Shown here: positions 30,720-43,100 of the stretch, one piece after another | Layout: the number at the start of each line of letters is the position of its first letter | How positions within the stretch are numbered: position 1 is the first letter of the stretch | Source of the DNA: Dermanyssus gallinae | Lineage: Eukaryota > Arthropoda > Arachnida > Mesostigmata > Dermanyssidae | Direction: 5' to 3' | NCBI GenBank assembly: GCA_003439945.1 | Contig: QVRM01006433.1 | Coordinates: 62,001 to 126,000 of the forward strand | DNA length: 64,000 bases | Program-made: the position numbers and the translations under genes | The notes under the pieces: model-generated | Seen by the model: only the letters and a program-made list of their open reading frames with translations | What the model was told of the DNA's origin: nothing | The model's database searches: none

Positions 30720-31734
30720 TATGATCAGCAGAAAATAAACGCATGCTGACTCGCAGAGTTCTTATGACAAGTGTCTACCGAATTTAAAAGTAGCAATCGA
30801 TAAGTTTGTAAGCTGTTATGAATGTTATCCATAACTGATAAGCCCAATAATTCATTTTCATCAAGTAATGTTTTTTATTAATTTCTACTAACATAGTAGT
30901 AAGGTGGACGTTATATTACTGTGCTAGTCAAGTAATAGCGTGCACCTGTGCTTTGATAAGATTTAATGTCGCAAAAACCCCAAAATACCATGGCGTATGG
31001 TGAACAGCGTTTACATATCCGATATTTAAAAACACCTCGAACATAGAAAGCACTTCTTATTTTTTTATTGTACGCCTTCGTTCTTGCATTTTTCTTAGCA
31101 TGTTGTCTGATTGTAAGTACTGATGTCGATTAAATAAATACTTGATCGATAAAATACACTCTGTAAATACCACTGATGGTTTACAGGGTGATACGAAAAT
31201 ATGTGTGAAAGGCAGTATAGGGAATTGTAAAGCTCCTTAAGGTAAATATTTTTTTTCTATAGAACATAGCTTCGTAGAAATACTGTTTTAGAGTGAGAGT
31301 AAAAAATTCAGAAACTAAGCGAAGCTGCGTGTGCGTGTCCGAAAACCCGATTCGTGCTTGCGAAGTAATTAAAGGAACGATCGATCAGCAGCGGCCAACA
31401 TAGCTGTTTGGGTTCACCGCAGAAGCATTTTTGAATGTGTGAAAAATGCATTTCTTGGCATGGACGAGTCAGCCTCTGGGTCAGCCACTGGGGGAAGCAT
31501 CACGAATCTACTACTCTTGGCTTGTTTCCTGCGTTGCAGTCTCGGGAAGGCGCGAGCGAACTAGAAGGGCAGTTCTTGACTTGTCCTGCAGTAAATTCTT
31601 AAATGCTTGTGACATTTCATTCCAGTAAGATGCTTATTCCTTCTCAGAGAATTTTTCAGGATTATGTCATGTATGTTTAAAGCTGTATGTTTCCTTTAAA
31701 GCACCGTTAGACTTGCGCGCTACTCAGTCTATGC
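30720..31734. other. Intergenic, AT-rich; possible 3' UTR
   Basis: AATAAA-like signals near 30736 (gaaaataaacg) and 31132 (aaataaatac) could serve the unidentified gene. No further genes seen. Confidence 0.35.
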
Positions 31735-33015
31735 TGGACACCTCAGCACGGTGTGTTCTGAGGTGTCTTCGAGTCCGTCGCCGCAGTCAACGCACGTGGG
31801 GCTGGGGACATTCCTGATTCTGAACAAGTAAGATTGTAAGTCGCCGTGACCTGTAAAGACCTAAGTTGTGTAGAATGTGAGTTCCCTCCCGGCCGATTGA
31901 GAGAGCTTCTGATGTTTGGGATCAAGGTGCGAAAGCTGGCGCCTGGAGCACCCTGCTGTCCTTCTTCTTCTGCCAGAGGTCAATGCTCACCACAAATGTG
32001 CGCTGACGTTCCTCGTCTTTTTAAAGATCTAAGTTCTCCCATAAGTGGCAGCGCTAACTGTTCTGTTCGCTGAGATTTTTTTTAGGGCTTCGACTCTCTT
32101 GGCCTGTCTTCCAGGCAGGGACTCGCGGAGGAGTTCAGCCTGTTCCTAGATCCGCTTTATAGCTCCGATGGTTAAACGCCCCTTACGGAATCCGTGCCTC
32201 AGCTGATTTTGTCCAGTCAGACAGCAGGTCACTATCCCCCGTGAAATTCCGGAGGCGTGCTTTCACGATGGACTCGAATGCCTTAGCCAGAAAACCGAGT
32301 AGGCAGATCGGGCGGTTAGATCCGGGGTTCTAGGGTATAAGGACCGAGTCTGCTTTTTCCGTACGGCAGGAATTGAGCCCGTGCGACACATCTCGGTCGA
32401 CGCGGCGGCTACCGCTTTCGGGTATTTCGTCATTAATAGCTTAACCGCGGAGACTGGGACATCCTGATGGGGCCCAATGCTTTTTCTTCCTTGAGGCGTG
32501 CCGCCGCAACGCACACCTCTTGCTGGGTGACTTTCGGAAGGCCTTGTTCATCAGTCCCTAGGGTAGTCTCCAGGTAGGGGGCCCGGTCAAAGGGAGGTTA
32601 TTTAGGAAGGAACCTCGCAATTGCTTCCTATGCCTTTTTTGGCATAAAGTCAACCCTCCGCTTAAAAGGCGGGAATCCGTGACATAAACAGTTTCGGTTA
32701 TAATTAAAAGCATGCCATTTTGGTCAGAGTTAGGTCTTCTAAAAGCTTGATAAGATCTTCACGAGAAACGTTGGGGCTGCAGTACCCTGACTAAAAACTC
32801 CTAGCGTTCGCCACGTCAATCCAGGTAAAAGCAAAGCCGACGCCGTATCCCGAGGTCCGGAAGCGGTAGCGGCGGTCAATTTGGATGCTTGTTGCCTTTT
32901 CGGCATCCGCAAATCGGTCCGGGCGGCGCTCCTCTGCCCACCGGACAAGAATAGAAAGTAAGAATAGCTCACTACTGAGCAGCTTTCTTGAGCGAAACTT
33001 CTCGTGCCCAACACG
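31735..33015 (-). pseudogene. Degenerate R1-like LINE (minus strand)
   Basis: Reading right to left: a TFTWID-like segment at about 32820 (possible endonuclease end, weak); LPKVTQQEVCVAAARLKEEK at about 32550-32490 with ALGP following; VSAVKLLMTKYPKAVAAAST, TGSIPAVRKKQTRSL, ARSAYSVFWLRHS and a decayed FRKGR-like segment (32450-32180) of the RT N-terminal half; then, after a gap, YLFRIRNVPSPTCVDCGDGL with EDTSEHTVLRC at about 31840-31750, the C-terminal zinc finger. The catalytic palm is deleted and frames shift several times. Confidence 0.7.
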
Positions 33016-33479
33016 GTCGTAGTAAATGTGAGACATGATTAAGAATCGCAGATTACAACATCTCGGAGTTTAGTGATGGGTCGGGTCGTGACATAGATAC
33101 GTAAAACAATGCATGGGAATTTACACGCATTTGACTGAAGTATGTGTAATCTCAAAAACAAGAAGGAGTGATGATGGCAATACTCAGGTATTTCACGCAC
33201 GGAAAGTACTAAAGAAAGACACACAAAGCAAAACATTGATAGAAGTTCCTTGTTAGCATTCATTTTAGCAATGACTATTGACCGAGCCGTTGGAGGAAAA
33301 TAGTCAGCGCTTTGCTCTTGTTTTGAGGAATTTCTAGCATGATTATATTCCTGTGGGTAACTGTAAAGGGCTTCTGGATATCTCCCTGGATTTTCGTTTG
33401 TTGCCCTCTATTATACCTGGATCATCGCATTTTACTATTTGTGTTCTTTGAGTTGAACATTCACTCAGCAACAAGGCAC
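33016..33479. other. Intergenic, nothing recognised
   Basis: Short open frames only, without motifs or splice structure. Confidence 0.4.
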
Positions 33480-33770
33480 TCAGCTCCACAAAAGCTACCG
33501 GGGCTGCGGCTAGACCCAGCAAGCAATTGAAAGCATCATCAACTTCGACAATTCTTACCGCCTTTAAGCTCATTCTTCTTGGTTTTCCTTGCAAACTAGA
33601 TTCTTCGCGAAAAGGCTGAAAGGGACAAGGATTGTTCCACTTTTTAAGAACCAAGGCAATCGAAAGCTTTCGTTCAACTATCGACCAATTTTGTTGGTTG
33701 ACTACATTTTTCAGGCTTTTGAAATAGTTGCGATAATGGTCGAATTTCTCTGGATGTGGCAGTCGCCTTC
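33480..33770 (+). pseudogene. Non-LTR RT fragment
   Basis: A readable core is KGTRIVPLFKNQGNRKLSFN followed by YRPILLVDYIFQAFEIV (33613-33730), matching the ....I.PLFK.G.......YRPISLL....K.FE block N-terminal to the RT palm in CR1/Jockey-type LINEs. The adjoining frames are shifted. No other RT motifs follow. Confidence 0.65.
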
Positions 33771-34896
33771 AAGTGCAATTGAAATGTTGGCAGCTCTTCT
33801 TAAAAATCTGATTGGAGACTTGCTAATTTTCATCCTCTGTTGCGGGAATTCAATGTAACGAGGTCACTCTAATGCCCGCAATTCAGTTACGGACGTATTG
33901 TTTGGCAAATACGATCTCTCTTTGTCATAAGTAAGCAAAACGTAATCAACTCACACCCGTAGTTAAAAAAAAATAGTGAAAAGTAGTAAATCGTTTACAG
34001 GCATCGCCAATGTTAAACGAAGGCCTTCCTGCAAACTAAAGCACGCTTCCAGTGACATTCGGTCACACACACGGCAGCTAAAAAAAGCTTTTTGAGATCA
34101 AGCAAATTCGCTATAAAAAGGTGACGCTTGTGCTTGTGTATACTATATGTGCATGCAAATATGTACTTATAGCTGCTCGTATAGCGGAGAGGATGCCGAC
34201 AATTCGCTCCCTCCTGGGAATTCCCCATCTTGTCTGCATGGCAGGTCAGGCACCGGACTTAACAAGACGAGCAAAAATCTCAGGAAAGTTTCGTTTTTCT
34301 ACCGGTCAAGAGGTTTCATCGCACTCATACACATAAAGAATATATGCTTGATTTACCCATCAATTTAAATTGATGAAGAATTAATTGAATAATAAATATT
34401 TGTTGTGCATAACCGAGGCTGCACGAAGAGCTTTAGAGGCTGAGACGGGAGAAGACGGCTTTGCGCCGCCGAACTAATAACAAGTAAGGCGTTTCGTAGT
34501 AGCTAGGATGGAAGTACGGATAGATACGGTGGTTAGACGAGTGTTTAACGCAGGCGGCAACCATGAGCCAATTTGCCCCTTGGTTCATTTTGAGGGATAA
34601 CCGCCAGGAGCAGGTAGAGAAGGTTTTTCGGAAATTAAAGGCGCTCATGTCGTAAGCGAGTGACCCTTCTTAAACTTAACCATCCACGACGCTCTGTAAA
34701 AATGAAAAAGACACTACAAGTTGCAGGTCACTCAAAGTTGACGATGATGCCACTGACGCGTCGAGGAATATCGGAAAAAGGAATTGCAACTACGATTTAC
34801 TTCCTAAAGGGCGAGAATTACAGGATAAACCATCTTAGCTACGGTAGACAGCATGTTTTCTAGCTGGGACGAAACATATTCTCCCTTTCTTTCTCT

Positions 34897-34900
<4 letters not shown>
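33771..34900. other. Intergenic, nothing recognised
   Basis: Mixed sequence with small open frames on both strands (for example 34433-34648 minus, 34660-34863 plus). No motif supports any of them. Confidence 0.4.
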
Positions 34901-34945
<45 letters not shown>

Positions 34946-35251
34946 GTTGATTAATGATTACAAGTAAGGAAATTGTTTTTGAACAAAAGTGTATTTTATT
35001 TAGCATGTCTGTTCATCCATATATTGGGTTTTTATTGTAATTGTTTTATTACTTATGGGTGTTACAGCATAGTTATATAGTACTGTTCATCCCCATTATA
35101 ATTATAATTATCAGCATCATCATCATCGTAGTTCTTCTCGTATCTCATGTCATTATGTCAGCACAAAACGTTGCTTGTCATATATATATATATGTGTCTG
35201 TGTGTACGTGTATCTGCTTGTATGATTATGTATACGTGTGTATGGAAGTGC

Positions 35252-35285
<34 letters not shown>

Positions 35286-35654
35286 AACGAGAGGAACCGG
35301 CGCGGGGGTGTTTTATGCGTCGCCGAGTAAGAGTCTACAATCCGTCCAATCCGGGTTCGTCTGCTGCCGTTTCGGCTGGACAGCGTAACGCATTACCTCG
35401 CTCATATACGAATTTCTATTAAATACGGGTCGGTCTTTCTTCTGGCAGGCACCCGCCGCGTGTTCCGTTTCCTTGATCATCGGTTTTACTTTTGTTGCTG
35501 CTTCTTGTTGCTCAAATAGATTTGTTGCTGTCGTTGTCGTAGTAGTAGTAGTAGTAGTAGTAGTAATAGTAATAGTAGTAGAAGTAACTGTTGTCGTTGT
35601 TATTGCGATTGCGTGTCTTGCTAGTATTGCTATTACTGTTGTCTCTCTTCAAAT

Positions 35655-35694
<40 letters not shown>

Positions 35695-36376
35695 AAGTTG
35701 TTGCAACTTGCACCATTGCTATGCCGTTGTAGTTGCTGTTGCTCTAGATAGTGTTATTTATTGCTGCGTTTGTTGTTATTATAATTATTATTATTATTAT
35801 TGTAGATGTCAAGGTCCTACCAATTTCTTGCTTACTGACAGAAATCTAAACTGAACTGGACTGGAACTGATACGCCCTACTCTACTCAACGCTCGGTCAC
35901 AGACCGTTTCCCGTTCATCGCTTCCTCTCATTTTTGTCGTCGTTGTTGTTTTTGTTGTTGTTGTTGCGGCTACTACAGTCGTCACCGAGATTGTTATATT
36001 TATTGCTGTCGTTATCATGATCGTTGTTGTTGTTGTTGCTGTTGTTGTTACTGAAGCTATCGATGACTCATTTGTCGTCTATGTCTGTCACGCGGTTTAA
36101 AGTGTTGATGTTTGTGATGAACGTGATTTAGGCGGAGGCGGTGTTGATGTCGTGATTTGTTGTTCTTGTTGTCATTACGTGGTTGTCGTTAGAGTTTTGT
36201 TTTTTTCTTGTGTTTCGTGCAGTTAGAATATTAATTATTTTTCTGCCTCCTGTCTAATCTCTTTGTTTTTTGTGTTCTACTTTTTCTCGTCGTTCGATTT
36301 TTGTTGTCAATTTGCTGCTCCCGCCGCCGTTGTCGATTCATTATCGTTGCTGTTAACTTTTGCCAGAATGTTGTCA

Positions 36377-36377
<1 letters not shown>

Positions 36378-36426
<49 letters not shown>
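36378..36426. repeat. (TA)n
   Basis: About 49 bp pure dinucleotide tract within the T-rich block. Confidence 0.95.
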
Positions 36427-36429
<3 letters not shown>

Positions 36430-39400
36430 AGTACTGCTTACCATATATCAATACTTAGATCGCATCATGCTGTCAGTTTTAACGCGTATTGTGTGTATTA
36501 TTGTTATTGTTATTACTATAATTCTTATTATTCATATTGTTATTCTCGTTGCGCTTACAGTCCTCCTCTTTCCGGGCTCAAATTCTTCAGCGGGCCCATC
36601 CTCACCACGTATTTTTTGTCCTTCATAATAATAATAGTAGGTATTGGTAATAATACAAATACTAATCAATATTCATAACAATAATAATAATCACAATCAT
36701 AATAAGAATTGTCGTAGATAATTAGTAATAACTTAATCGTTTCAAGTATCATTATTAGCGTACTCGTGCTCGCCGATACCGCCCTCGTCGGCTTCTTCAT
36801 GAGCGGCTCATCATTAATAATGGTGAAGTTGTTGTTGATGTAGTAGTGGTAGTTGTAATCAATATTCTCGGAGATTTGTACATGATTCTCATCGTTCGGT
36901 CCACATATTACATGTTACAGCTTAAGTAGCTCGTCTTCGCCTGTCAAAATTATCAAATATTACTATACTTTCGTTAGTTTATAATATAATTACCGTTATT
37001 AAAGGTGATTATTACTGTAAATAATTATTACTATAGCTGTTGTGTTTACTTATATATATATATATATATATATATCCTTGTCTTGCAAGAACACACAACT
37101 CATTCTTGCTCGCTTTCTCCGCACACATCTCCAACTTGCTTGAATAACGTTGCAATAGCACAATAACAAACATTCGTATAGTATTGCAATACGATCACGA
37201 TTATAAATAGTATTGTTATTATCATTGATTTTATTATTAGCATCATTGTTGTTTTTACTTGTAGTGCAAATTATAAATGTTGTTATAGTTTGACTAATGT
37301 GTAAAACGTTGTTGTTGTTGTTCTGGTTGTTGTTTGTGTTACCGCTGCTATTGTTTATTAGTTGCCAATGATTATCCTTATATTGGCTGTTACTCGGTGT
37401 TTCTAATGTTTCTAATACCGTAAGGTATGCTGGTTGCAATGCCTACAGACTTAGCCTTTAAGGTGTTTACGCTAAAATTTTGCTACTATTGATTCGGCTA
37501 GGATTAACCATACACAATTATAGCAATGAGTACTGGTAACAAGGATGATAGTGTTATCTCTGCTGTTGTGTTATTTGTCTTGCTTTTGTAGAATAGTTAT
37601 CCTTACCATAGCATGTTGTCATTATTGTCTGTGTGTAAGTGTAATTTTTGTTGTTGTTCAATACGTTTTTTTGGCGTTAGATGTGTATTTCCGTGTATGT
37701 GCCGTTATTGATTATGCTTTATCGGAAACTAATAAGTTGAATCAATTCGCTGCTTCCAACCCCTTGATAAAGCACCGATACACTGTCCGTTAGCGCCTTA
37801 TTCCTTCGTCAGATCTTCGTCAGAATTGGTTAAATGTTAGAGACTTTTCTCTAAGCCACAAGTGATAAAAATAATAATACAACTAAACGTGATAATTGTT
37901 TGATCATTCATATTAGAGATTATTTTTATGACCGTATGACCTTCTTTTTCGTCACCAATTTATAACTCATTCATCGTATTGCGCTCAGCATTTTCTGTAT
38001 AGAATGAGAGAAGGATCATAGGCATGACGCTTATGTGGAAGTATATTCCATTGTGTCTGTGTGTTTATGTGTGAATGTGACAAAATTTCCCCAGCTAGCC
38101 TGGACAAACCGTCTCCAAGCTCGTTCGTCTAATGCTAATTACGTCTGTGCTTTCCCTTTCTCTAGTCACGGCGCATATCACTAGGCTCATATTGTGTACC
38201 CTTTGTTGCCTGACGTCACTTTGTCGTTACCTCCACAGTAGTTTGTTTTATGTGGATATCATTATTATCATCATATTGTTTCTTGCGTTATAGTAATAAT
38301 AATAAGAATATTGTTCATATTATTATTTTTATATTGTTTAATTGTTAATTATATACTACTGGTATTATTAGCATTGTTGTATTATCATACCATAACTGTT
38401 CGAATAACGGTTGTCAAGAATATTAATTATCATAATTATATTAAAAATAATAATAATTATTATTATTATTATTCATACTATTGTTATTATGATCGTCATC
38501 ATTATTGTTACATAGCACGACATCAATCATAATTCAATAATTGTTGTGTTAGTATTATCGGTGTTACTTCATTCGTCTGCTTCATGATTCCTCCACTCTC
38601 CGTCATGCTATAACTATATGTATTGTTGGTACGAAAAATAAAAAACGTTGACTAATTTCCCATTCGCTATCATCGATCGAGGGCCTCAGCGCCTCAACTT
38701 TTTGTTGTTGTTGTTGTTGTTGTGGTTTTTGTCTTCTCTTTGTTTACCCCTCGCGCTCGGCTCTCTCTCGTGCGCGCGATGTTCTCCTTCCTCTTGCCTT
38801 ATCGTTGTCGCAACCAGCATAATCACTATCAACACCATCATCATCAGCATCATCACCATAGGTGATCTACAATACATAGTTCAGCATCATCTTAACCCTC
38901 AGAGTCGTCGTTGTCGTCACCACCAGTTCTATACAAATTTTTTCCTTAATATCGTCACGTTGCTATTAGAACTACGGTTGGAGCTTCATTGTTACTCCGC
39001 CCACCTCTTTTTCTATGCTCTCTGCTCCCCCCCTCTCTCTCTCCCTCTAAACTTTTTCCTCCCCCCCCCCCCCAACCTCTCGTTGCGTTGTCGACGATAT
39101 ACCCTTCCTGTGCTGTTCATTTGTATCGTATCGTTAGCATGTCGTTATGGCCGAGGTGAGTGGGATGAATGCGTGATTGAATGTGTATGAATGGATTGAT
39201 TTGTGTCTCTGTGTAAGTCGCAAGTCAAAGTGTACATATGTATGTATCTGAGTGTATCTGAGGGGAGGGGGGGGGGGTATGAGTGATAGTCGGGGGTGCT
39301 GTCGTTGCGTCAGTCATTGCAATGTGTAAGCCGTGTCCTTGTCTGAGCGCTAAACTCCGAACAACGGAGATGGACAATGTTTCCTGACGCACTGTTCACT

Positions 39401-40089
39401 GGCTTTCGTTAATAAAGTAGTTGGTGAGTGTGCTACATCGAGTGCCGGAAGCGGGGACGATCCACGATGTTGTTTATGATGCTCATGATCATAATAATAA
39501 TAATAATAATAATGATGAGCAACTCTTCATAAAGCAATAAAATAAAAATTCACTTATTAAAAAATAATGTCGTTATTGAATATAATAATATGATGCATTA
39601 TTTTTATTCGTAGTGTGTATTACTATTACTATTAGTATTATTATTATTATTTATCAACGGCGGCAGGGCATTGTCACTATTATCAATTACCGGTTGTTCA
39701 CCAATGGCGACGCCATTATCATCGCCACGAAATGCGCGACAGCTGTTTGCTTATTGAAAAAGCTTTACTAAGGGGGTGTGTGATAAAAATAAAGTAAGGC
39801 TGGGGGATAGCAGATGAAAGCCCGGCTACGCGCGCGACCTTAACGATTCGTTGGGGAACTAATAGCACATACGTAGCTAAAGAACTACTGAGTCTTCGTC
39901 CCAAATCTTGTCGTATTTGCTTGTAGGACGGCCGACTAGGCGTTAAATTTGGTCGATCGGCGGCGCCTATTTGTGAATTCGCCGATTGCGTCTTGTACAA
40001 CGACAGAGTCAGCGAATAATTGCGTGCGATTAAAGGCTTTTCATTGGCATAGCTAGTAGATAGGTGTGCCTCTTTACTTACACACCCAC

Positions 40090-40095
<6 letters not shown>

Positions 40096-40164
<69 letters not shown>
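40096..40164. repeat. (TA)n
   Basis: About 69 bp pure dinucleotide tract. Confidence 0.95.
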
Positions 40165-40168
<4 letters not shown>

Positions 40169-43100
40169 GCGAATGTTACGAGGGTCTGCCTGTTATGATC
40201 TAATTACTATTGTAACTACTAGACCAGTCTCATTAAGAATTGTCTGGTACTCAAGGTATTATAGCAACATCAGCATGTAATGAATGCCTTTCCTAGCCGA
40301 GTTTAGCTGGTATGCGGTGGACTGTCGGAAGGAGTCTCGCAAGCATCGATCAACACGTAGCCGTAACAAAAATGACACTCGGGGGTGGAGAATTGCAAGA
40401 ATTCGATTCAAACGTTTTTTTGTCTAGCTCCACGTTCTGATCTCTGAGACTTTTCCGTTCGATTGACGAAACGTCATTCGTATCGCACCGATTGTCAGTA
40501 ATAATACTAATAATGTGGCCACTGTCAGTGTACGTCGGCAGCGACGGCGTGGTGTGTGTATGTGTCTGCTCTGTTGTGTGCTTCTATTCTTTCCCGGGTG
40601 AATGATGGGCGTTCGTGATGTGTTGAATGTTCATGAACAGTCAAGTTCATGAGCAGTGTTCAAGTGGCATGCGTGACACGGGCAAGGGGCCGCGCCAAGA
40701 GATGAGCCGTGAGTGAGTGCGATGATTTTCGTTCGTTTGGGCAAACTAGAAATAGTAGTGCATAGACTGGTTGCTGGGCGCAGCGTTTCGCCCGCGTTTC
40801 GCCCGCGCTGTTGTTCGCAACAACAGCGGCGTTGGCCGTTTGGCATTCTTGCAGGTGGTCTTGGTGGTGGTAATGTTGGGCGGTGGTGGTGTTTTCGTAA
40901 GAGATGGGGGGTCAATGGTGGTGGTGGTGGTGGTGTTTTCGTAAGAGATGGGGGGGGGTCGATTGGAAGAGGGAGGTGACCGCCCATGCTGGGGAAACAG
41001 GCGGCTGGTCGGAGTCGAATACAAAACAGTCGAAGCGCACGCTTCCTGCCTTCACTGCCTTACATCTTGCAGTGTGCCGTCCTTTACAGGCTCGTGCTAT
41101 GTATCAACGCAGATATCGACCCCCTTCCGGCCCCACGCCCCCAGACACCGTCCTCTCTAATGCATCATCGTGTTATACTCCCAGCATTATACAGTATTTT
41201 ATGCTTTCTCTCTCTCTCTCTCTCTAAAGTTCTGCCCACATTTGCAAATACTTCGTGGTCAACTATCGGTACTTAACACGGAATATATATATATATATAT
41301 ATATATGACTGTGTATATGTGTCTGTGTGTGCTGAGTTTAATAAACATGTCATTAAAACTCGATTGTTTTTAGGCGTGCCATAATGCCAGCTATCACCGC
41401 ATCGTCATTGACAAATCGAATGGTCGGCCATCCGTCAATGAGCTCATCGTCAGTATGGTCAATAGAATGATGATAGTAATTATGCATCGTATCATTAGTA
41501 TATATATATATATAATGTATATGTAATTATTCAAATAATGTTCGTTGAGGTCAGCCGTGGCAAACTCGTGCTAACGAGCGCTAGTTTTGTCTTATATATA
41601 TATATATATATATATTATCAACTGTGGTTTGTTGGTCGTTGTCGTTGCTGGTGTCCTTTGAGTTGGCAGGTTCGAACTAGTTCGAACATCTATTTTTTCG
41701 TATCTGACAGATGACAGGTGTGAAATGGATGTTACGAGGAGGCGATAATACTGTCTGTTTTTTTATTGTTGTTGTTGCTGCTGCTGTTGTTGCTGTTATC
41801 GTCGTCGTCGTCGTCGTCTGTCATTTATTTGTGGTTGATTAGCGCCGTCGACACAACTCTCGGCACGATGTTGCAGCCAGCCCTAGCTAATTTCAACTAG
41901 TTAGTTGTTATCAAACTCCACTCCGCTTACGAGTGTTAACGACGGAAGCGCTGACGCGCTGGGCGAATATGTCCGGCATACGTCAATAATCCATAATCGT
42001 TGGCAAGATCTGTGTTTTAATTATGATTGACATCGACCGCGCGATCCAAACCAGCGCTGTATTATTGTCATTGTTACCATCATCATCATCATCATTATTC
42101 TTACATTACAATGATTCGTTAGTAGAATGAGAATCGTCTATAATAATAATTGTATTGTCATGATCTTGGTGGGGATAACTACATCGTCATAGTTGTTTAT
42201 CGGTAAGCAGCATTACTGACCGCAATACGGTTGCTGTTTTCCTAATCAATAATTGTTTTTATGATTCTTGTAATATATTATATTATTGCACATTATTATT
42301 ATTATTGTCGTCATCCTCGCCGTCGTTGCAGTATGAGCTGTATTTATATTTCTTCTTCTTTTTCGTATTACTGTTGTTACGTTGTCCTTTGTCCTAGTCA
42401 TAGACAGCGCCATCAACTATCCATTGTTATATATAGTTAATATATCATTATGAATTATTTTATCATGGTTCGGTAGCCTGGATTTTTTTCATGTATACTA
42501 TTAGCAGAAAGCATACCGATGCATTCGATTTGATTGTTATTATAATCATATCAATAACAACTATAACAATATTTGCGTGTGATGCTACTGTTAGTAGTAA
42601 CGCTTCTGCTTGTGGTTGTTGTTGCCGCTGATGTTGTCGTTGCATAAAAACGGTGTTCATTTCTACTCGACTCCTGGACAGCAAACAATAATGCATTAAG
42701 ATTTAAAAAAACAAAACAGAAACGCCTCCAAGAATACAGCTCGAACAATGGTTGACCAGACAGATGGGTGGGGGCAGTTTATTCCTTCCTCGATCGATGC
42801 GTTGCGGATGCGGGCTTGTGTTGGACCTTGTGCCTGTATCGTAGGCCTTTAATGGCGCTGTTTGTTGCCCTGATGACTGTGCTAGAGCCACCACATAGCT
42901 AGAGCACCAGCCTCCTCTGCCGTAACGTTCTACCTTACGAGTGGGCTTTCTCTAAAGACTCGTAGTATATTCTTAGTACTAGTGTTGAGTACCTCGCGCT
43001 CTTGGCCCGCCACCTCGTTCGTTCGTCAACACCCCAATGATTTTATCCCGCCGATTAGCGAGAATCCCCCACCCGTGGCTTTTGTCCGAGAGACTGCACC

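Noticed and set aside
38648..39190. 180-codon + strand frame rich in Leu/Ser/His
   Set aside because: Built from TTG, CAT and CCT runs; hydrophobic stretches are repeat artefacts.
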